NCBI RefSeq assembly: GCF_001434115.1
Contig: NZ_AZDW01000037.1
Coordinates: forward strand, 1 to 64,000
Direction: 5' to 3'
Length of the DNA stretch: 64,000 nucleotides
From: Levilactobacillus zymae DSM 19395
Lineage (GTDB): Bacteria > Bacillota > Bacilli > Lactobacillales > Lactobacillaceae
The notes under the pieces were generated by a model. The model saw nothing but the letters and a program-made list of their open reading frames with translations. It was not told where the DNA came from and ran no database searches. This document shows, piece after piece, positions 33,899-43,029 of this stretch; the stretch's first letter is position 1, and every line of letters begins with the position of its first letter. Made by a program: the position numbers and the translations under genes.

Positions 33899-33927
33899 AG
33901 TATAGCCGCTCTTCCCAAGTGTTACAA
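33899..33927 (-). promoter_or_regulatory. Promoter of the small gene at 33648
   Basis: On the minus strand TTGTAA, 17-base spacer, TATACT, 20 bases before the start codon. Confidence -1.
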
Positions 33928-34075
33928 CGATTTAAAGGATTATATTAGGGATACCTTAACTTTTTGTTGGCTAGTAAGGGTAGTGGGAGAAGCAACCCGT
34001 CCGACCGGTAGTTATTGGTCAAGTCGTTCTCGTGAAACGCGGGGCGCAACGGTCAAGGGGCGACCTGAAGGCAAA

Positions 34076-34202
34076 ATAAAAGACCGGCGAGAGCATTTCG
34101 CCGGTCATCCCTTAAAGAGATTAGTCGTTTCCGTTCTCCGCGGAAGCGATCACTTTAAGGCTACATTGCGTTGCCAAAAAGCATCACCCCCTTTCATTTG
34201 AT
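34076..34202 (-). ncRNA. Candidate small structured RNA with a micro-ORF
   Basis: On the minus strand a promoter (34209-34237) is followed by AAAGGGGGTG-ATG, which would translate the 7-residue peptide MLFGNAM (34184-34161); an overlapping frame from 34197 gives 15 residues. Then CCTTAAAG pairs with CTTTAAGG around an inner CTTCCG/CGGAA stem, and the terminator GACCGGCGA/TCGCCGGTC plus TTTTATTTT (34106-34076) ends the unit. The order promoter, micro-ORF, nested hairpins, terminator suggests an sRNA or an attenuator-like leader. No annotated gene follows within 190 bases. Confidence -1.
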
Positions 34203-34208
34203 ACTTGC

Positions 34209-34237
34209 AGTTTAGAACCTTTGGGGTGGAAATGCAA
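34209..34237 (-). promoter_or_regulatory. Promoter of candidate small RNA
   Basis: On the minus strand TTGCAT, 17-base spacer, TAAACT. Moderate match only. Confidence -1.
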
Positions 34238-34379
34238 GTGACTTGCTTAACCTTAATGGTGGATTAAATTTAACCAAAAAATAGAATGCAAAATAATAGT
34301 AACGAAGCCGTTACAAGTAACAGTAATATTACAAAACCCATAAAAATATTTCATTCGGACGACAAAGGAAGCAATTTCC

Positions 34380-34408
34380 TTGTTTCTAGGGCGTGGAATC
34401 GCTATAAT
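34380..34408 (+). promoter_or_regulatory. S-layer gene 1, upstream promoter
   Basis: TTGTTT, 17-base spacer, TATAAT; about 125 bases before the start codon. Two promoters upstream of the S-layer gene are also described for L. brevis slpA. Confidence -1.
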
Positions 34409-34462
34409 CGGATTTGTAGTTAAGGGATGGAGTCATGGTTTATTGATTGGAGAATAAAATTC

Positions 34463-34492
34463 TTAACAAAATCACTAATATCATGATATACT
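34463..34492 (+). promoter_or_regulatory. S-layer gene 1, downstream promoter
   Basis: TTAACA, 18-base spacer, TATACT, about 48 bases before the start codon. Confidence -1.
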
Positions 34493-34540
34493 ATTCCTGC
34501 TTGATAAATTACATACAATATGTTTGGAGGAAAAAAGATT

Positions 34541-35911
34541 ATGCAATCAAGTTTAAAGAAATCTCTTTACTTGGGCCTCGCTGCATTAAGCTTTGGTGCC
34601 GTTGCTACGGTTTCAACCACTGCTTCAGCTAAGTCCTACGCAACCGCAGGTGCATATACTGCCTTAAAGACCGACGCTACTACTCGTAACGTTGAAGCTA
34701 CGGGTACTAACGCACTTTACACTAAGCCAGGTACTGTTAAGGGTGCTAAGGTTGTTGCTTCCAAGGCCACTATGGCTGAATTAGCTACTTCCAAGAAGTC
34801 CGCTAACTACTTCCGTGCTTACGGTGTTAAGACCACTAACCGTGGTTCCGTTTACTACCGTGTTGTCACGATGGACGGCAAGTACCGTGGTTACGTTTAC
34901 GGTGGTAAGTCTGACACTGCCTTTGCTGGTGGTATCAAGTCCGCTAACACGTTAACTGACGCAACCATGCCTGCAAATAAGACTGTTTACTTGACGAACA
35001 CTAACAAGAACACTCTTTGGACTTCGCCTAAGTACACTCAATACAAGGCTTCCAAGGTAAACCTGCAAAACACTACGAGCAATGATGCTTGGACTGTTCT
35101 TGCTGCTAAGACTAAGACTCGTGAAGGTTCATTGTACTACTATGTACAAAACACCACGACTCCTACTATCAAGGGCTGGGTTTACGCTGGTGGTACTTCC
35201 ACTAACAGTACCGCAGCTACTGCTTACAACAGTGTAACTATCAAGTACCAAGCTGCTGATGGTTCGACTGTATCTACTGCTTCATGGGTAAACCCAAAGG
35301 CTACGACTGCTAACGCTGGTCAAGCTGTTGCGGATGCTGATGTAAACAGTTCAAACGCTAAGTTAGCTGACTTTGTTAAGAGTGCTACGCCTACTGGCTA
35401 CGTTGCTTCTTCCATCAACAACGACTTAACTGGTGTTAAGTACGGTACTACGGTTGTTATCAACGTTAACAAGCAAGCTACGTCTACGCTTTCCTTCTAC
35501 GATACCACTAACGCTAACGGTATCACTGGTGGGACTGCCATGACTGCTGCTAACTTTGTTGGTGGTGTATACCCAGCTGTTACTGCTAGCGCACAACAAG
35601 CTGCTTTACAAGGTGACTCTACTGTTGCCTTCAACACTGACAACCTTGCTACTATGTTCAAGGGCGTTGCCTTCAACTCTGCTGACAAGACTTCTACTAC
35701 CGATGTAAAGGCTTCTGATGGTACTACTATCAAGGCCGGCACTGTATACCACTACGTATACGGAATTGACACCGAAGCTACTAAGGCTGCTAACACGAAC
35801 GCTAAGTACGGTGACAACATCAAGGTTGGTTTGAAGGTTACTAGCACTGTTGCAGGTTCTGCAACTAACACTAGTGTTTCCGACCCAACTAACAGTAACT
35901 ACGCTAAGTAA
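34541..35911 (+). CDS. slp: S-layer protein, copy 1
   Basis: 456 residues. A 30-residue signal peptide ends TTASA, and mature KSYATAGAYTALKTDATTRN begins the N-terminal cell-wall-binding region that is nearly identical to L. brevis SlpA. The N-terminal ~175 residues hold SH3-like wall-binding repeats rich in Lys, Tyr and Arg (DYFRAYGVKTTNRGSVYYR-like units); the rest is the Thr/Ala/Asn-rich self-assembly domain. There is no cysteine, as usual. ATG 34541 follows TTGGAGGAAAA. Codon choice is extremely biased (GCT, ACT, AAG, AAC, CGT, TAC almost only), the mark of a very highly expressed gene. It has its own terminator. Confidence -1.
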   Translation: MQSSLKKSLYLGLAALSFGAVATVSTTASAKSYATAGAYTALKTDATTRNVEATGTNALYTKPGTVKGAKVVASKATMAELATSKKSANYFRAYGVKTTNRGSVYYRVVTMDGKYRGYVYGGKSDTAFAGGIKSANTLTDATMPANKTVYLTNTNKNTLWTSPKYTQYKASKVNLQNTTSNDAWTVLAAKTKTREGSLYYYVQNTTTPTIKGWVYAGGTSTNSTAATAYNSVTIKYQAADGSTVSTASWVNPKATTANAGQAVADADVNSSNAKLADFVKSATPTGYVASSINNDLTGVKYGTTVVINVNKQATSTLSFYDTTNANGITGGTAMTAANFVGGVYPAVTASAQQAALQGDSTVAFNTDNLATMFKGVAFNSADKTSTTDVKASDGTTIKAGTVYHYVYGIDTEATKAANTNAKYGDNIKVGLKVTSTVAGSATNTSVSDPTNSNYAK

Positions 35912-35939
35912 TCTTTGATTACCGATGCCTAGGTTCTGT

Positions 35940-35974
35940 GAAAAAACTCAATCCTACGGGATTGAGTTTTTTTG
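35940..35974 (+). terminator. Terminator of S-layer copy 1
   Basis: AAAAAACTCAATC pairs with GATTGAGTTTTTT around a 5-base loop, followed by T. Confidence -1.
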
Positions 35975-36157
35975 TGGAATAAATTAGAGATGATCTTTAT
36001 TCGTATTAATATTCTCTTGCTATATAAAGCAATTTATTCCTCTTTAACACCGTATTAGGATTTTACGACATAGTTATCAAAAATGCGTGTTAACAGGACT
36101 AAAACGACATTTTATTTAGAATTTTATACTAGATTTGACTCATTATCTAGGAAACTC

Positions 36158-36186
36158 TTTTGAAAGATGGCGACTCTTGGTATACT
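36158..36186 (+). promoter_or_regulatory. Promoter of S-layer copy 2
   Basis: TTTTGA, 17-base spacer, TATACT, about 41 bases before the start. The rest of the 316-base gap (35975-36157) is AT-rich without a gene. Confidence -1.
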
Positions 36187-36227
36187 TGTCCCGTAACAAA
36201 ATCTAATTTACTTAGGGGAGAAATAAA

Positions 36228-37631
36228 ATGCAATCTCGTTTGAAGAAAACATTGTATTTAAGTTTAGCTGCAATTAGTTTAGGCGCAGCGTCATTATCTG
36301 CTACATCTGCATCTGCAAAATCTTATGCTACGGCGGGCGCATACCAGGCCTTGAAGACCGATGCTACCACTCGTAACGTTGAAGCTACGGGAACTAACGC
36401 ACTTTATACCAAGCCGGGGACGGTTAAGGGTGCTAAAGTTGTTGCTTCTAAGGCTACCATGGCTAAATTAGCATCATCTCAAAAGTCCTCTGATTACTTC
36501 CGTGCTTACGGTGTTAAAACTACTAACCGCGGCTCTGTTTACTATCGTGTCGTTACGATGGATGGTAAATATCGCGGCTACGTTTACGGCGGTACGGTTG
36601 CGACTGCTTTTGAAGGTGGTATCAAGTCGGCTAACACGTTAACCGATGCCACGATGCCGCTAAACAAGACCGTTTATTTATCGGATACTAATAAGGATGC
36701 ACTTTGGACTTCGCCAAAGTATACCCAATATAAAGCAACTAAGATCAACTTACAAAACACGACGAGCGTTGATGCTTGGACCATTTTGGCTGCTAAGACG
36801 GAAACACGTGGAGGCGCACTTTACTATTATGTGCAAAATGCTAAAACGCCTACCATCAAGGGATGGGTTCTCGCTAGCGGGACGTCTACTAACAGCACTG
36901 CAGCTACGGCTCATAACAGTGTAACAATCAAGTACCAAGCTGCTGATGGTTCAACTGTATCTACCGTTTCATGGGTAAATCCTCAAGCTAAGACTGCAGC
37001 TAATGGTGTTGCTGTGGCTGTTAAGGCTACGGATGAAAACTCTTCTAAAGTAGGCTTAAAGGACTTCGTTGCCAAGTCTGTTCCTACAGGATACGTTGCA
37101 TCTACTACTAACAATGGCTCTGACCCAGCATCCACTACTATTAATTATGGGACTACCATTGTTATTAATATTAATAAGCAAGCAACGTCTAAGCTTTCCT
37201 TCTACGATACTACTAAGGCTAACGGTATCACTGGTGGAACTGCTATGACCGCTGCTAACTTTGTTGGCGGTGTATACCCAGCGATTGCTACGAGCAAGCA
37301 AGAAGCAGCCTTACAAGGCGATGCTACTATGGCCTTCAATACTGATAATCTTACTGCTATGTTTAAAGATGTAACGATTGCCTCCACTGACAAGGTAGCT
37401 ACGTCTGATATTACTGACGCGGTTGACGCTACTGGCAAGACTGTTACGGTTAAGAAGGGTGAAACTTACCACGTAGTTTACAGCATTGCTAAGGAAGCTA
37501 CCAAGGCTGCTAATGCTAATGCTAAATATGGTGATAGCATCAAGGTTGGTTTAAAACAAGAGAAGTTAGTTGCGGGTTCTGCAGCTAAAACTAATGTGTC
37601 AGATCCTACTAATGGGAACTACGCTAAGTAA
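36228..37631 (+). CDS. slp: S-layer protein, copy 2
   Basis: 467 residues. The signal peptide ends ATSASA and the mature N-terminus KSYATAGAYQALKTDATTRN is almost the same as in copy 1; similarity continues through most of the protein (TAHNSVTIKYQAADGSTVST, FYDTTKANGITGG). Unlike copies 1 and 3 it uses many AAA, AAT, TAT, TTA and GAT codons, pointing to weaker expression or less selection. L. brevis ATCC 14869 has three slp genes of which one is not transcribed under tested conditions; this copy could correspond, but this is inference. GGGGAG precedes the ATG. Confidence -1.
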   Translation: MQSRLKKTLYLSLAAISLGAASLSATSASAKSYATAGAYQALKTDATTRNVEATGTNALYTKPGTVKGAKVVASKATMAKLASSQKSSDYFRAYGVKTTNRGSVYYRVVTMDGKYRGYVYGGTVATAFEGGIKSANTLTDATMPLNKTVYLSDTNKDALWTSPKYTQYKATKINLQNTTSVDAWTILAAKTETRGGALYYYVQNAKTPTIKGWVLASGTSTNSTAATAHNSVTIKYQAADGSTVSTVSWVNPQAKTAANGVAVAVKATDENSSKVGLKDFVAKSVPTGYVASTTNNGSDPASTTINYGTTIVININKQATSKLSFYDTTKANGITGGTAMTAANFVGGVYPAIATSKQEAALQGDATMAFNTDNLTAMFKDVTIASTDKVATSDITDAVDATGKTVTVKKGETYHVVYSIAKEATKAANANAKYGDSIKVGLKQEKLVAGSAAKTNVSDPTNGNYAK

Positions 37632-37659
37632 TTTGTTGCTATAATTATAGCTAACTTTT

Positions 37660-37696
37660 AAAAGGGCTAACTCAGAAATGAGTTGGTCCTTTTTAG
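37660..37696 (+). terminator. Terminator of S-layer copy 2
   Basis: AAAAGGGCTAACTCA pairs with TGAGTTGGTCCTTTT around a GAAA loop. Confidence -1.
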
Positions 37697-37731
37697 ATGA
37701 CGTGGCTTTTAACTAATTATTATTAATTTTT

Positions 37732-37762
37732 TTGCTAACCTACTGGCTAACTCTGCTATACT
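37732..37762 (+). promoter_or_regulatory. Possible promoter of S-layer copy 3
   Basis: TATACT at 37757-37762 is a good -10; the best -35 is TTGCTA with a long 19-base spacer. Confidence -1.
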
Positions 37763-37806
37763 AAAGACCGTTCAATAAATTTACAATTTCAGAGGAGAAA
37801 TACATC

Positions 37807-39171
37807 ATGCAATCACGTTTAACTAAGACGTTATACCTTGGTTTAGCTACGTTGAGTTTAGGTGCCGTTACGACGCTGTCAACGACTGCTAGTGCTAAGA
37901 GCTACGCAAAGGTAACTTCCACTAAAACCTTAAAGACTGCCGGCGAAACGCGGAACGTTGTGTCTACGGGGACTAATGCCATCTACTCCAAGCCGGGAAC
38001 GGTTAAGGGGGCTAAGGTCGTTGCGTCCAAGAAGACCATGAAGAAGTTAGCCACTTCCAAGAAGTCCGCAGATTACTTCCGGGCTTACGCCGTTACCACG
38101 ACTAACAAGGGCTCCGTTTACTACAAGGTCGTTACCATGAACGGTAAGTACCGTGGTTACATCTATGGCGGAAAGAGCGCCGCTACCTTTGCCGGTGGCA
38201 TCAAGTCTGTGAACACTTTGACGGACGCTAACAAGCCAGCCAACACGACCGTTTACTTCACCAAGCCAGGTAAGGCTAACGTGACGTGGAACGCGCCTAA
38301 GTACACCCAATACAAGGCTTCCAAGCAAGTTAAGGATACTACGCCATTTGCCAAGGATGCTTTGACCATCACCAAGGCCGCTACTAAGACCCGTGAAGGC
38401 TCCCTGTACTATTACGTTGAAGACGCTAAGAACCCATCCATTAACGGTTGGATCTACAGTGGTGCCGTTACGGCCACGCAAGATACTTTCGATGCTAAGT
38501 CCGACGTTAAGGTTGAGTTCAAGACGACCGATGGGACGTTAGTTAAGTCAACAACTTTATCTAAGTTGAACGAAAATGGCAAGACGACCGTTGCAACGGC
38601 GACGGGCACTGCCGTTGGAACTGACGCTACTAAGCAAGCCACTGATGCTTGGGGTGCTTCCTTGTTAACCGGGACTGGCTACGCCTACAAAGCAAGCGAT
38701 TCCGTTAACGTTTCGGCCTTATCCGCTGCTAAGTCTGGCGACACGATTACGTTATACGTGACCAAGAACGCCAACGCTGATACGAAGATTAGCTTCTACA
38801 GCGTAACGAGTGACTTATCTCAAAAGGGCACGCCATTGACGGCTTACAAGTCTGGGACTGCAACGGCAACGACGGTGGTCTTCCCTAACTTAACGACCAT
38901 GTTCACGGGGGCTGACGGTGCAGCTTATGCGGCTAATGACGTGCAAGCTTACCTGACGAGCAATAACCTGAACACGTTGTACACGCCTAGCTACAAAGAC
39001 GGTTCTAACACCATTTATATGAAGTACACGTTCAACAGTGCTTTAGCTGGTAACTACAGCACGAAGACGAACGCTAAGGCCTTTTACACGGCTACCCAAG
39101 AAACTGGGACTTCTCCTGTAGATACGCCAGCAACGACGACCACGAATGCAAACCAAAACTACGTGGGCTAA
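37807..39171 (+). CDS. slp: S-layer protein, copy 3 (more divergent)
   Basis: 454 residues. Same signal peptide type (TTASA) and recognisable wall-binding half ([41 protein letters not shown] parts), but the C-terminal self-assembly half is different from copies 1 and 2 and ends in a Thr-rich tail. Codon bias is again strong (AAG, AAC, TAC), consistent with high expression. GAGGAGAAA precedes the ATG. Divergent assembly domains with a shared anchor fit alternative S-layers used under different conditions. Confidence -1.
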   Translation: MQSRLTKTLYLGLATLSLGAVTTLSTTASAKSYAKVTSTKTLKTAGETRNVVSTGTNAIYSKPGTVKGAKVVASKKTMKKLATSKKSADYFRAYAVTTTNKGSVYYKVVTMNGKYRGYIYGGKSAATFAGGIKSVNTLTDANKPANTTVYFTKPGKANVTWNAPKYTQYKASKQVKDTTPFAKDALTITKAATKTREGSLYYYVEDAKNPSINGWIYSGAVTATQDTFDAKSDVKVEFKTTDGTLVKSTTLSKLNENGKTTVATATGTAVGTDATKQATDAWGASLLTGTGYAYKASDSVNVSALSAAKSGDTITLYVTKNANADTKISFYSVTSDLSQKGTPLTAYKSGTATATTVVFPNLTTMFTGADGAAYAANDVQAYLTSNNLNTLYTPSYKDGSNTIYMKYTFNSALAGNYSTKTNAKAFYTATQETGTSPVDTPATTTTNANQNYVG

Positions 39172-39189
39172 TTTTTCGTCATATAGTCA

Positions 39190-39213
39190 AGGCCCGGGAA
39201 ACCGGGCTTTTTC
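39190..39213 (+). terminator. Terminator of S-layer copy 3
   Basis: GCCCGG / CCGGGC stem with a 4-base loop, then five T. Confidence -1.
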
Positions 39214-39369
39214 TGTGCCTGAAGTTGTTTTTGGGTGTAGCCTTTAATAAACTGACCTGTGTTTCTCAACTCCTTCACCCGCTGAACTAGTTAACTAAAT
39301 CTCACAGATGTTAGAATTAGGGTAGATTCAGAGAGTGAAGCACTAAAGATGCTCATGGGGGTGTGCATC

Positions 39370-40119
39370 ATGACAACACGAAATTGGGTTAAATTTACGG
39401 TGTTGGCGGGGATCGTCGTGGGGAGCGGCGGTCTGACCACGACCGCTCAGGCGGCCAGTGACCCAGCACCGACGGGGAACACGAGTTTGCAAACTACCGC
39501 GACCGTCACGGTTCCCGAACCGGCCCCGGAGACGCCTACAGAAACGGCGTCAGCGGCTCAAGACGGGACCGTGACGGTCAGTTACCAGACCACGACCGGC
39601 AAACGGCTAGCGCCCGATAAGGTCCTGACCGGGACCGTGGGCCACGCCTATCAGGTGACGCAGCCGAAGTTTAGTGGCTACGTCCTAGCCAAGGTCGAAG
39701 GGGCCGTCAAGGGAGAATTTACCACGACACCCGGCACGGTCAAACTAGTTTATGAGCCACGCCGGGCCGCCGCAGCGACCCCGGCCGTCCCAATGAAACG
39801 TACGGCGTCAACGTCGGCACCGGCTAAATCAACCGAACCAACCGAAGCCCCGCCCCGCACGGCCACGCCACGTAACGAAACGGCAACCCGCGACGTGGCA
39901 ACACCGCGGGAAACCACGACTCGAACCACGTCGCCGACTAAGGGCGTGGAGGTCTTAGGCAAGTATCCGGTCCACCGCGAGGCGTCAGCGACGCAGCGGT
40001 TACCGCAAACCGGTGAAGCCACCACGGATGCTTTTCTGCCACTGATGGGCAGCTTCCTGCTACTCACCACCCTGGGCGGAGCTGGCATCCTGAAACGCCG
40101 CGATTCAACGCTAGATTAA
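39370..40119 (+). CDS. LPXTG-anchored surface protein with one MucBP-like domain
   Basis: About 249 residues. A signal peptide (cleavage near TTAQA) is followed by a short Pro/Thr segment, one MucBP-like repeat (VTVSYQTTTGKRLAPDKVLTG ... GHAYQVTQPKFSGYVLAKVEG), a long Thr/Pro/Arg linker, the sortase motif LPQTG, a hydrophobic segment and the tail KRRDS. It should be covalently linked to peptidoglycan and may bind mucin or neighbouring S-layer. ATG 39370 is chosen for its TGGGGGTG site. It lies directly behind the S-layer genes but has its own terminator and a ~200-base upstream region. Confidence -1.
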   Translation: MTTRNWVKFTVLAGIVVGSGGLTTTAQAASDPAPTGNTSLQTTATVTVPEPAPETPTETASAAQDGTVTVSYQTTTGKRLAPDKVLTGTVGHAYQVTQPKFSGYVLAKVEGAVKGEFTTTPGTVKLVYEPRRAAAATPAVPMKRTASTSAPAKSTEPTEAPPRTATPRNETATRDVATPRETTTRTTSPTKGVEVLGKYPVHREASATQRLPQTGEATTDAFLPLMGSFLLLTTLGGAGILKRRDSTLD

Positions 40120-40124
40120 CACAA

Positions 40125-40171
40125 AACGACTGGACTCACCGTTGGGGAAACGATGAGTCCAGTCGTTTTTG
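40125..40171. terminator. Bidirectional terminator
   Basis: AAACGACTGGACTCA pairs with TGAGTCCAGTCGTTT around a ~16-base loop, flanked by A and T runs; shared with the opposing gene at 40179. Confidence -1.
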
Positions 40172-40178
40172 CGTTGCG

Positions 40179-40811
40179 CTAGAGGTCCATGACGGTCCCG
40201 TTGTCGTAAGCCTGGTCAACTACCGCCATCAGGTCGTCTGCGTGGGTGTACTGGCGTAGGTCGTCCGTGTTGAGGACTTCCTTCAACCACGCGACCATGT
40301 CGGCCGTCAGCGGCTTCTGCGCGGTCTCCATCTGCCAATAGATCAGCGGGGGCAGGTCGAAGTAATCCGCCAAGGAGACCACGGGCTTCTTGAGAATTGT
40401 GACCCGTAAGAAACGCAGAAGGTCCGCATAACGAAACTTGGCTGCGGGGTCGGGATTGTGAGCACTGGGGAAGTGCTGAGCCACCTGAGCACTATCGGGC
40501 CAGGGGAGCTGCATCCGCCGGAATTGCCAGGCGTGCTTGTCGAGCAGGGCCAGCATGGCGTCGCTGACCGCTTGCTTGAGGTCTACCGCCGTACGTAGTT
40601 GGGGCAAAATGGCGGGGTCGAGGGCGAAGAAACGCATGAGCAGGTCTTCCTTTTCTGGGGGGAGCCGGTCGGCCTGGCTGGTTTCGAGATTGAGATAGTA
40701 CCAGAGGGGGATGTCAAACATCAACAGATCGTGTTTCAGTCCCCGAAGATCATCCTGATAAGCGCTCTGGCGAATCGTTCGTAAGATTTCACCGATCGTG
40801 TGATGCATCAT
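40179..40811 (-). CDS. Protein with two degenerate XRE-like helix-turn-helix units
   Basis: About 210 residues, not assigned to a named family. Two segments about 120 residues apart have the same plan: GEILRTIRQSAYQ ... IPLWYYLNLETSQADRLPPEKEDLL and YADLLRFLRVTIL ... LPPLIYWQMETAQKPLTADMV. Both resemble the helices of XRE/Cro domains (helix, non-polar helix, Y-x-x-LE/METxxK, then LP/LT acidic helix). A role as a regulator or as an inactive dimerisation scaffold is possible. ATG 40811 is preferred because AAGGAGG lies 6-7 bases upstream. Confidence -1.
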   Translation of the reverse strand: MMHHTIGEILRTIRQSAYQDDLRGLKHDLLMFDIPLWYYLNLETSQADRLPPEKEDLLMRFFALDPAILPQLRTAVDLKQAVSDAMLALLDKHAWQFRRMQLPWPDSAQVAQHFPSAHNPDPAAKFRYADLLRFLRVTILKKPVVSLADYFDLPPLIYWQMETAQKPLTADMVAWLKEVLNTDDLRQYTHADDLMAVVDQAYDNGTVMDL

Positions 40812-41161
40812 ATCATTCCTCCTTAGTTGCAAGGTGAGTATACCAAGCGGACCCCGTGACTTTACTGAGATATAGTTAAGAATTTAGCGAGAATTACGAA
40901 TGATTTAGTTATATTTTTAATTATCATTCATTATTTTGAGCTTTAAAATGTTGCGACCGAACACGGTTAAACACCGTCAATATCAATGACAGTTTGATAT
41001 GGCTTTTATCTATAGGGTGAGCTAATTTCTTGCTAATGTTCGTGGTTTATGGCATGGTAGCCATGGTAAGAGCAACGGCTAAGGCCGCCAATTACCTAAG
41101 TCCTTAAGGCTCAAGGGATTGAGTCGGTGGTGCACCCGATGAAGGGAGGGGGTGGCAGTTC
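40812..41161. other. Intergenic region, AT-rich
   Basis: 350 bases between divergent regulator genes. AT-rich in 40860-40960, with a GATATGGC and a TATAGGG motif near 41010. It should contain promoters for both genes; I cannot pick out a confident pair. No ORF. Confidence -1.
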
Positions 41162-41974
41162 ATGCAACAACCTGCCTGGAACAACTTGACGCCGGATTTT
41201 CGCCGCCAGGTGGCAACCCGAAATTGTTTGGAGTTAGCTAAACTAACGCCTAAAGTGGTGACCTATCAGGTTCCCAATAAGCAGCTCGCTGTGGATTGGG
41301 ATCACGTGATTTTACTGAAATATTGTGCGGGCGCCGGTCCACAACGTCACGGCACGACCATCATCTGGAACGCCTATGCGGGTTTTACCCGGACCGATGT
41401 GACGCCGCGCACGTTGATTGATCGGGTCGAACGGAGCAGTCCGGTTACGTGGCTCGACATGCAAGCGTATACAGACGTCAGTGGCGGCCGGGGACCGCTA
41501 TCGTACGTCTTAGGCCAGCTACAATTGATTCCGATTGAGAACAAGAAGACTCATTATAGCTGGCTGAACGGCCGGTACCTGCAGACTGTCAACCCGTATA
41601 ACTTGAGTAAATCGGGGAAGCAGTCACTGATTCTACTGACGACCACCAACGAAATCCTGATCCAAGATTCCGCTAAGCGGTTAAATGAAAAGTGGGACAT
41701 AGCCAATAAAATAAGACGTATTCAACAAATGAACAAGGAATATAATAACGAATTGTACGGTTCACATTATTTAGCAACTGTGCAAGTTCCAGCGGATTTG
41801 AGAAAATTTCAAATTCGGATCCAGACCTTGTTAGTGGCGTACGTCGAGAAGCATTTACCAGTAAACTGGACGGCGACTGAACGGGACAAAATCGTTGATG
41901 CGGCCCGGCATAATCAGCCTTGGCCGCTAGACGAAACGGGTCCAGCGGAACGGACTGAACGGGTGGATATTTGA
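41162..41974 (+). CDS. ComK-like protein (putative competence transcription factor)
   Basis: 270 residues. The core YTDVSGGRGPLSYVLGQLQLIPIENKKTHYSWLNG, read in parts, follows the ComK pattern: small-residue stretch, G-x-R, then a strand, then LIPI and W-x-N; LILLTTTNEILIQDSAKRLNEKW resembles the ComK segment with a strand-turn-strand and S-x-x-x-L. The N-terminal ~95 residues are less similar. ComK activates DNA-uptake genes in Bacillus; lactobacillar homologues are rarely studied. The match is from memory and moderate. GGGAGGGGG precedes the ATG. Central codons (41690-41760) are more AT-rich than the rest. Confidence -1.
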   Translation: MQQPAWNNLTPDFRRQVATRNCLELAKLTPKVVTYQVPNKQLAVDWDHVILLKYCAGAGPQRHGTTIIWNAYAGFTRTDVTPRTLIDRVERSSPVTWLDMQAYTDVSGGRGPLSYVLGQLQLIPIENKKTHYSWLNGRYLQTVNPYNLSKSGKQSLILLTTTNEILIQDSAKRLNEKWDIANKIRRIQQMNKEYNNELYGSHYLATVQVPADLRKFQIRIQTLLVAYVEKHLPVNWTATERDKIVDAARHNQPWPLDETGPAERTERVDI

Positions 41975-42180
41975 TCCCCAACGACTCATAAATAATAAAA
42001 TATTTAACACGGTCGTGACCTGTTTACAGTATAGTCATTTGTTCTATGTTACAATACGAAGAGTATCAGCTTAGTCAATCAGCATTTTGCGGGCTGAGCT
42101 GATTCGCGATGACTAATGTTTACGACGACCATTTCCCGGCTTGTCACCCAGAAATGGCCGGCATGAGGAGGAAGAGCAGC

Positions 42181-42570
42181 ATGACAGAAGATGAAATGGC
42201 CATGGATATTGAGCGGATTCACCAACTGAATTCTATCCTACGACCCTTTATCAAACGACCGAGCAGTGGGGACGCGGTCACGTTTGAACAATATCGAATT
42301 TTACACGAGCTGGTTCACGAAAAGACCAGTACCAGTGAATTGTCTCGGCGGTTGCACGTCGGTCAATCCATGATTTCGATTCAAATCAGCCGGTTACTTA
42401 AAGGCGGCTACATCCAAGACGAAACCTTGCCGACCGATCGGCGGTACCACGTCTTTCAGATTACGCCGCAGGGCGAGGCCATTCACGAACACGTGAGTCT
42501 GGTCTTAGCCCACGAGCTCCCGCAACTAATGGCGAAGTTAGCCACCTACGTGAAGCCAGCTCAAGGCTAA
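42181..42570 (+). CDS. MarR-family transcriptional regulator
   Basis: About 129 residues. The winged helix-turn-helix is clear: TFEQYRILHELVHEKTSTSELSRRLHVGQSMISIQISRLLKGGYI in sequence, followed by the wing DETLPTDRRYHVFQITPQG with the family-typical D-R-R. ATG 42181 is preferred because AGGAGG lies 9 bases upstream; the longer frame from 42109 lacks a site. No adjacent transporter or enzyme suggests its target. Confidence -1.
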   Translation: MTEDEMAMDIERIHQLNSILRPFIKRPSSGDAVTFEQYRILHELVHEKTSTSELSRRLHVGQSMISIQISRLLKGGYIQDETLPTDRRYHVFQITPQGEAIHEHVSLVLAHELPQLMAKLATYVKPAQG

Positions 42571-42585
42571 ACACGACTTGAGGTC

Positions 42586-42628
42586 AGACAAAAAGGCCGA
42601 GACACTTGGTGTCTCGACCTTTTTGTGT
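42586..42628. terminator. Bidirectional terminator
   Basis: GACAAAAAGG-CCGAGACAC pairs with GTGTCTCGACCTTTTTGTGTC around a short loop; between the convergent MarR and DUF2187 genes. Confidence -1.
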
Positions 42629-42637
42629 CGGGGCCGC

Positions 42638-42898
42638 TTATTCAGCAGCTTCGACCTTTTCGTCGACGGGTTCTGCGATGGCCTCGCCAGCGTCGTTCAC
42701 CAATTGGAGTTCCGTTTGGCGGATGACCACGAGATCACCGAAAGAATCAATCTTGTCCGTTTCTTTCTTCTTTAATTGTTCCGGTTCTACCTTAACCAAG
42801 ACAGAGTGTTCGTAAACCTTGGTGACGGAGCCGTAGAATGACGTTGAAAACAGTTCCGTTTCCTTACAATAAACCCGGTCATTTTCGTGTAAAGCCAT
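42638..42898 (-). CDS. Small DUF2187-like protein
   Basis: 86 residues. SFYGSVTKVYEHSVLVKVEPEQL resembles the KOW-like core of DUF2187 (YkvS type): a small barrel with G-x-V-x-K-V-x-x-x-S-V-x-V. The C-terminus is acidic. GGGGGACGAT precedes the ATG. The function is unknown; a nucleic-acid-binding role is a guess from the fold. Confidence -1.
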   Translation of the reverse strand: MALHENDRVYCKETELFSTSFYGSVTKVYEHSVLVKVEPEQLKKKETDKIDSFGDLVVIRQTELQLVNDAGEAIAEPVDEKVEAAE

Positions 42899-43029
42899 GA
42901 ATGATCGTCCCCCATAAAAGTAATTTATAACAGGGTAATGGCAACGAGCTAAAAAGTCAAGAAAAATCGGAATGTTTTTTTATTTAAGATAATTATTAAG
43001 GGAATCACCTTATAAACTATCAAAGTACC

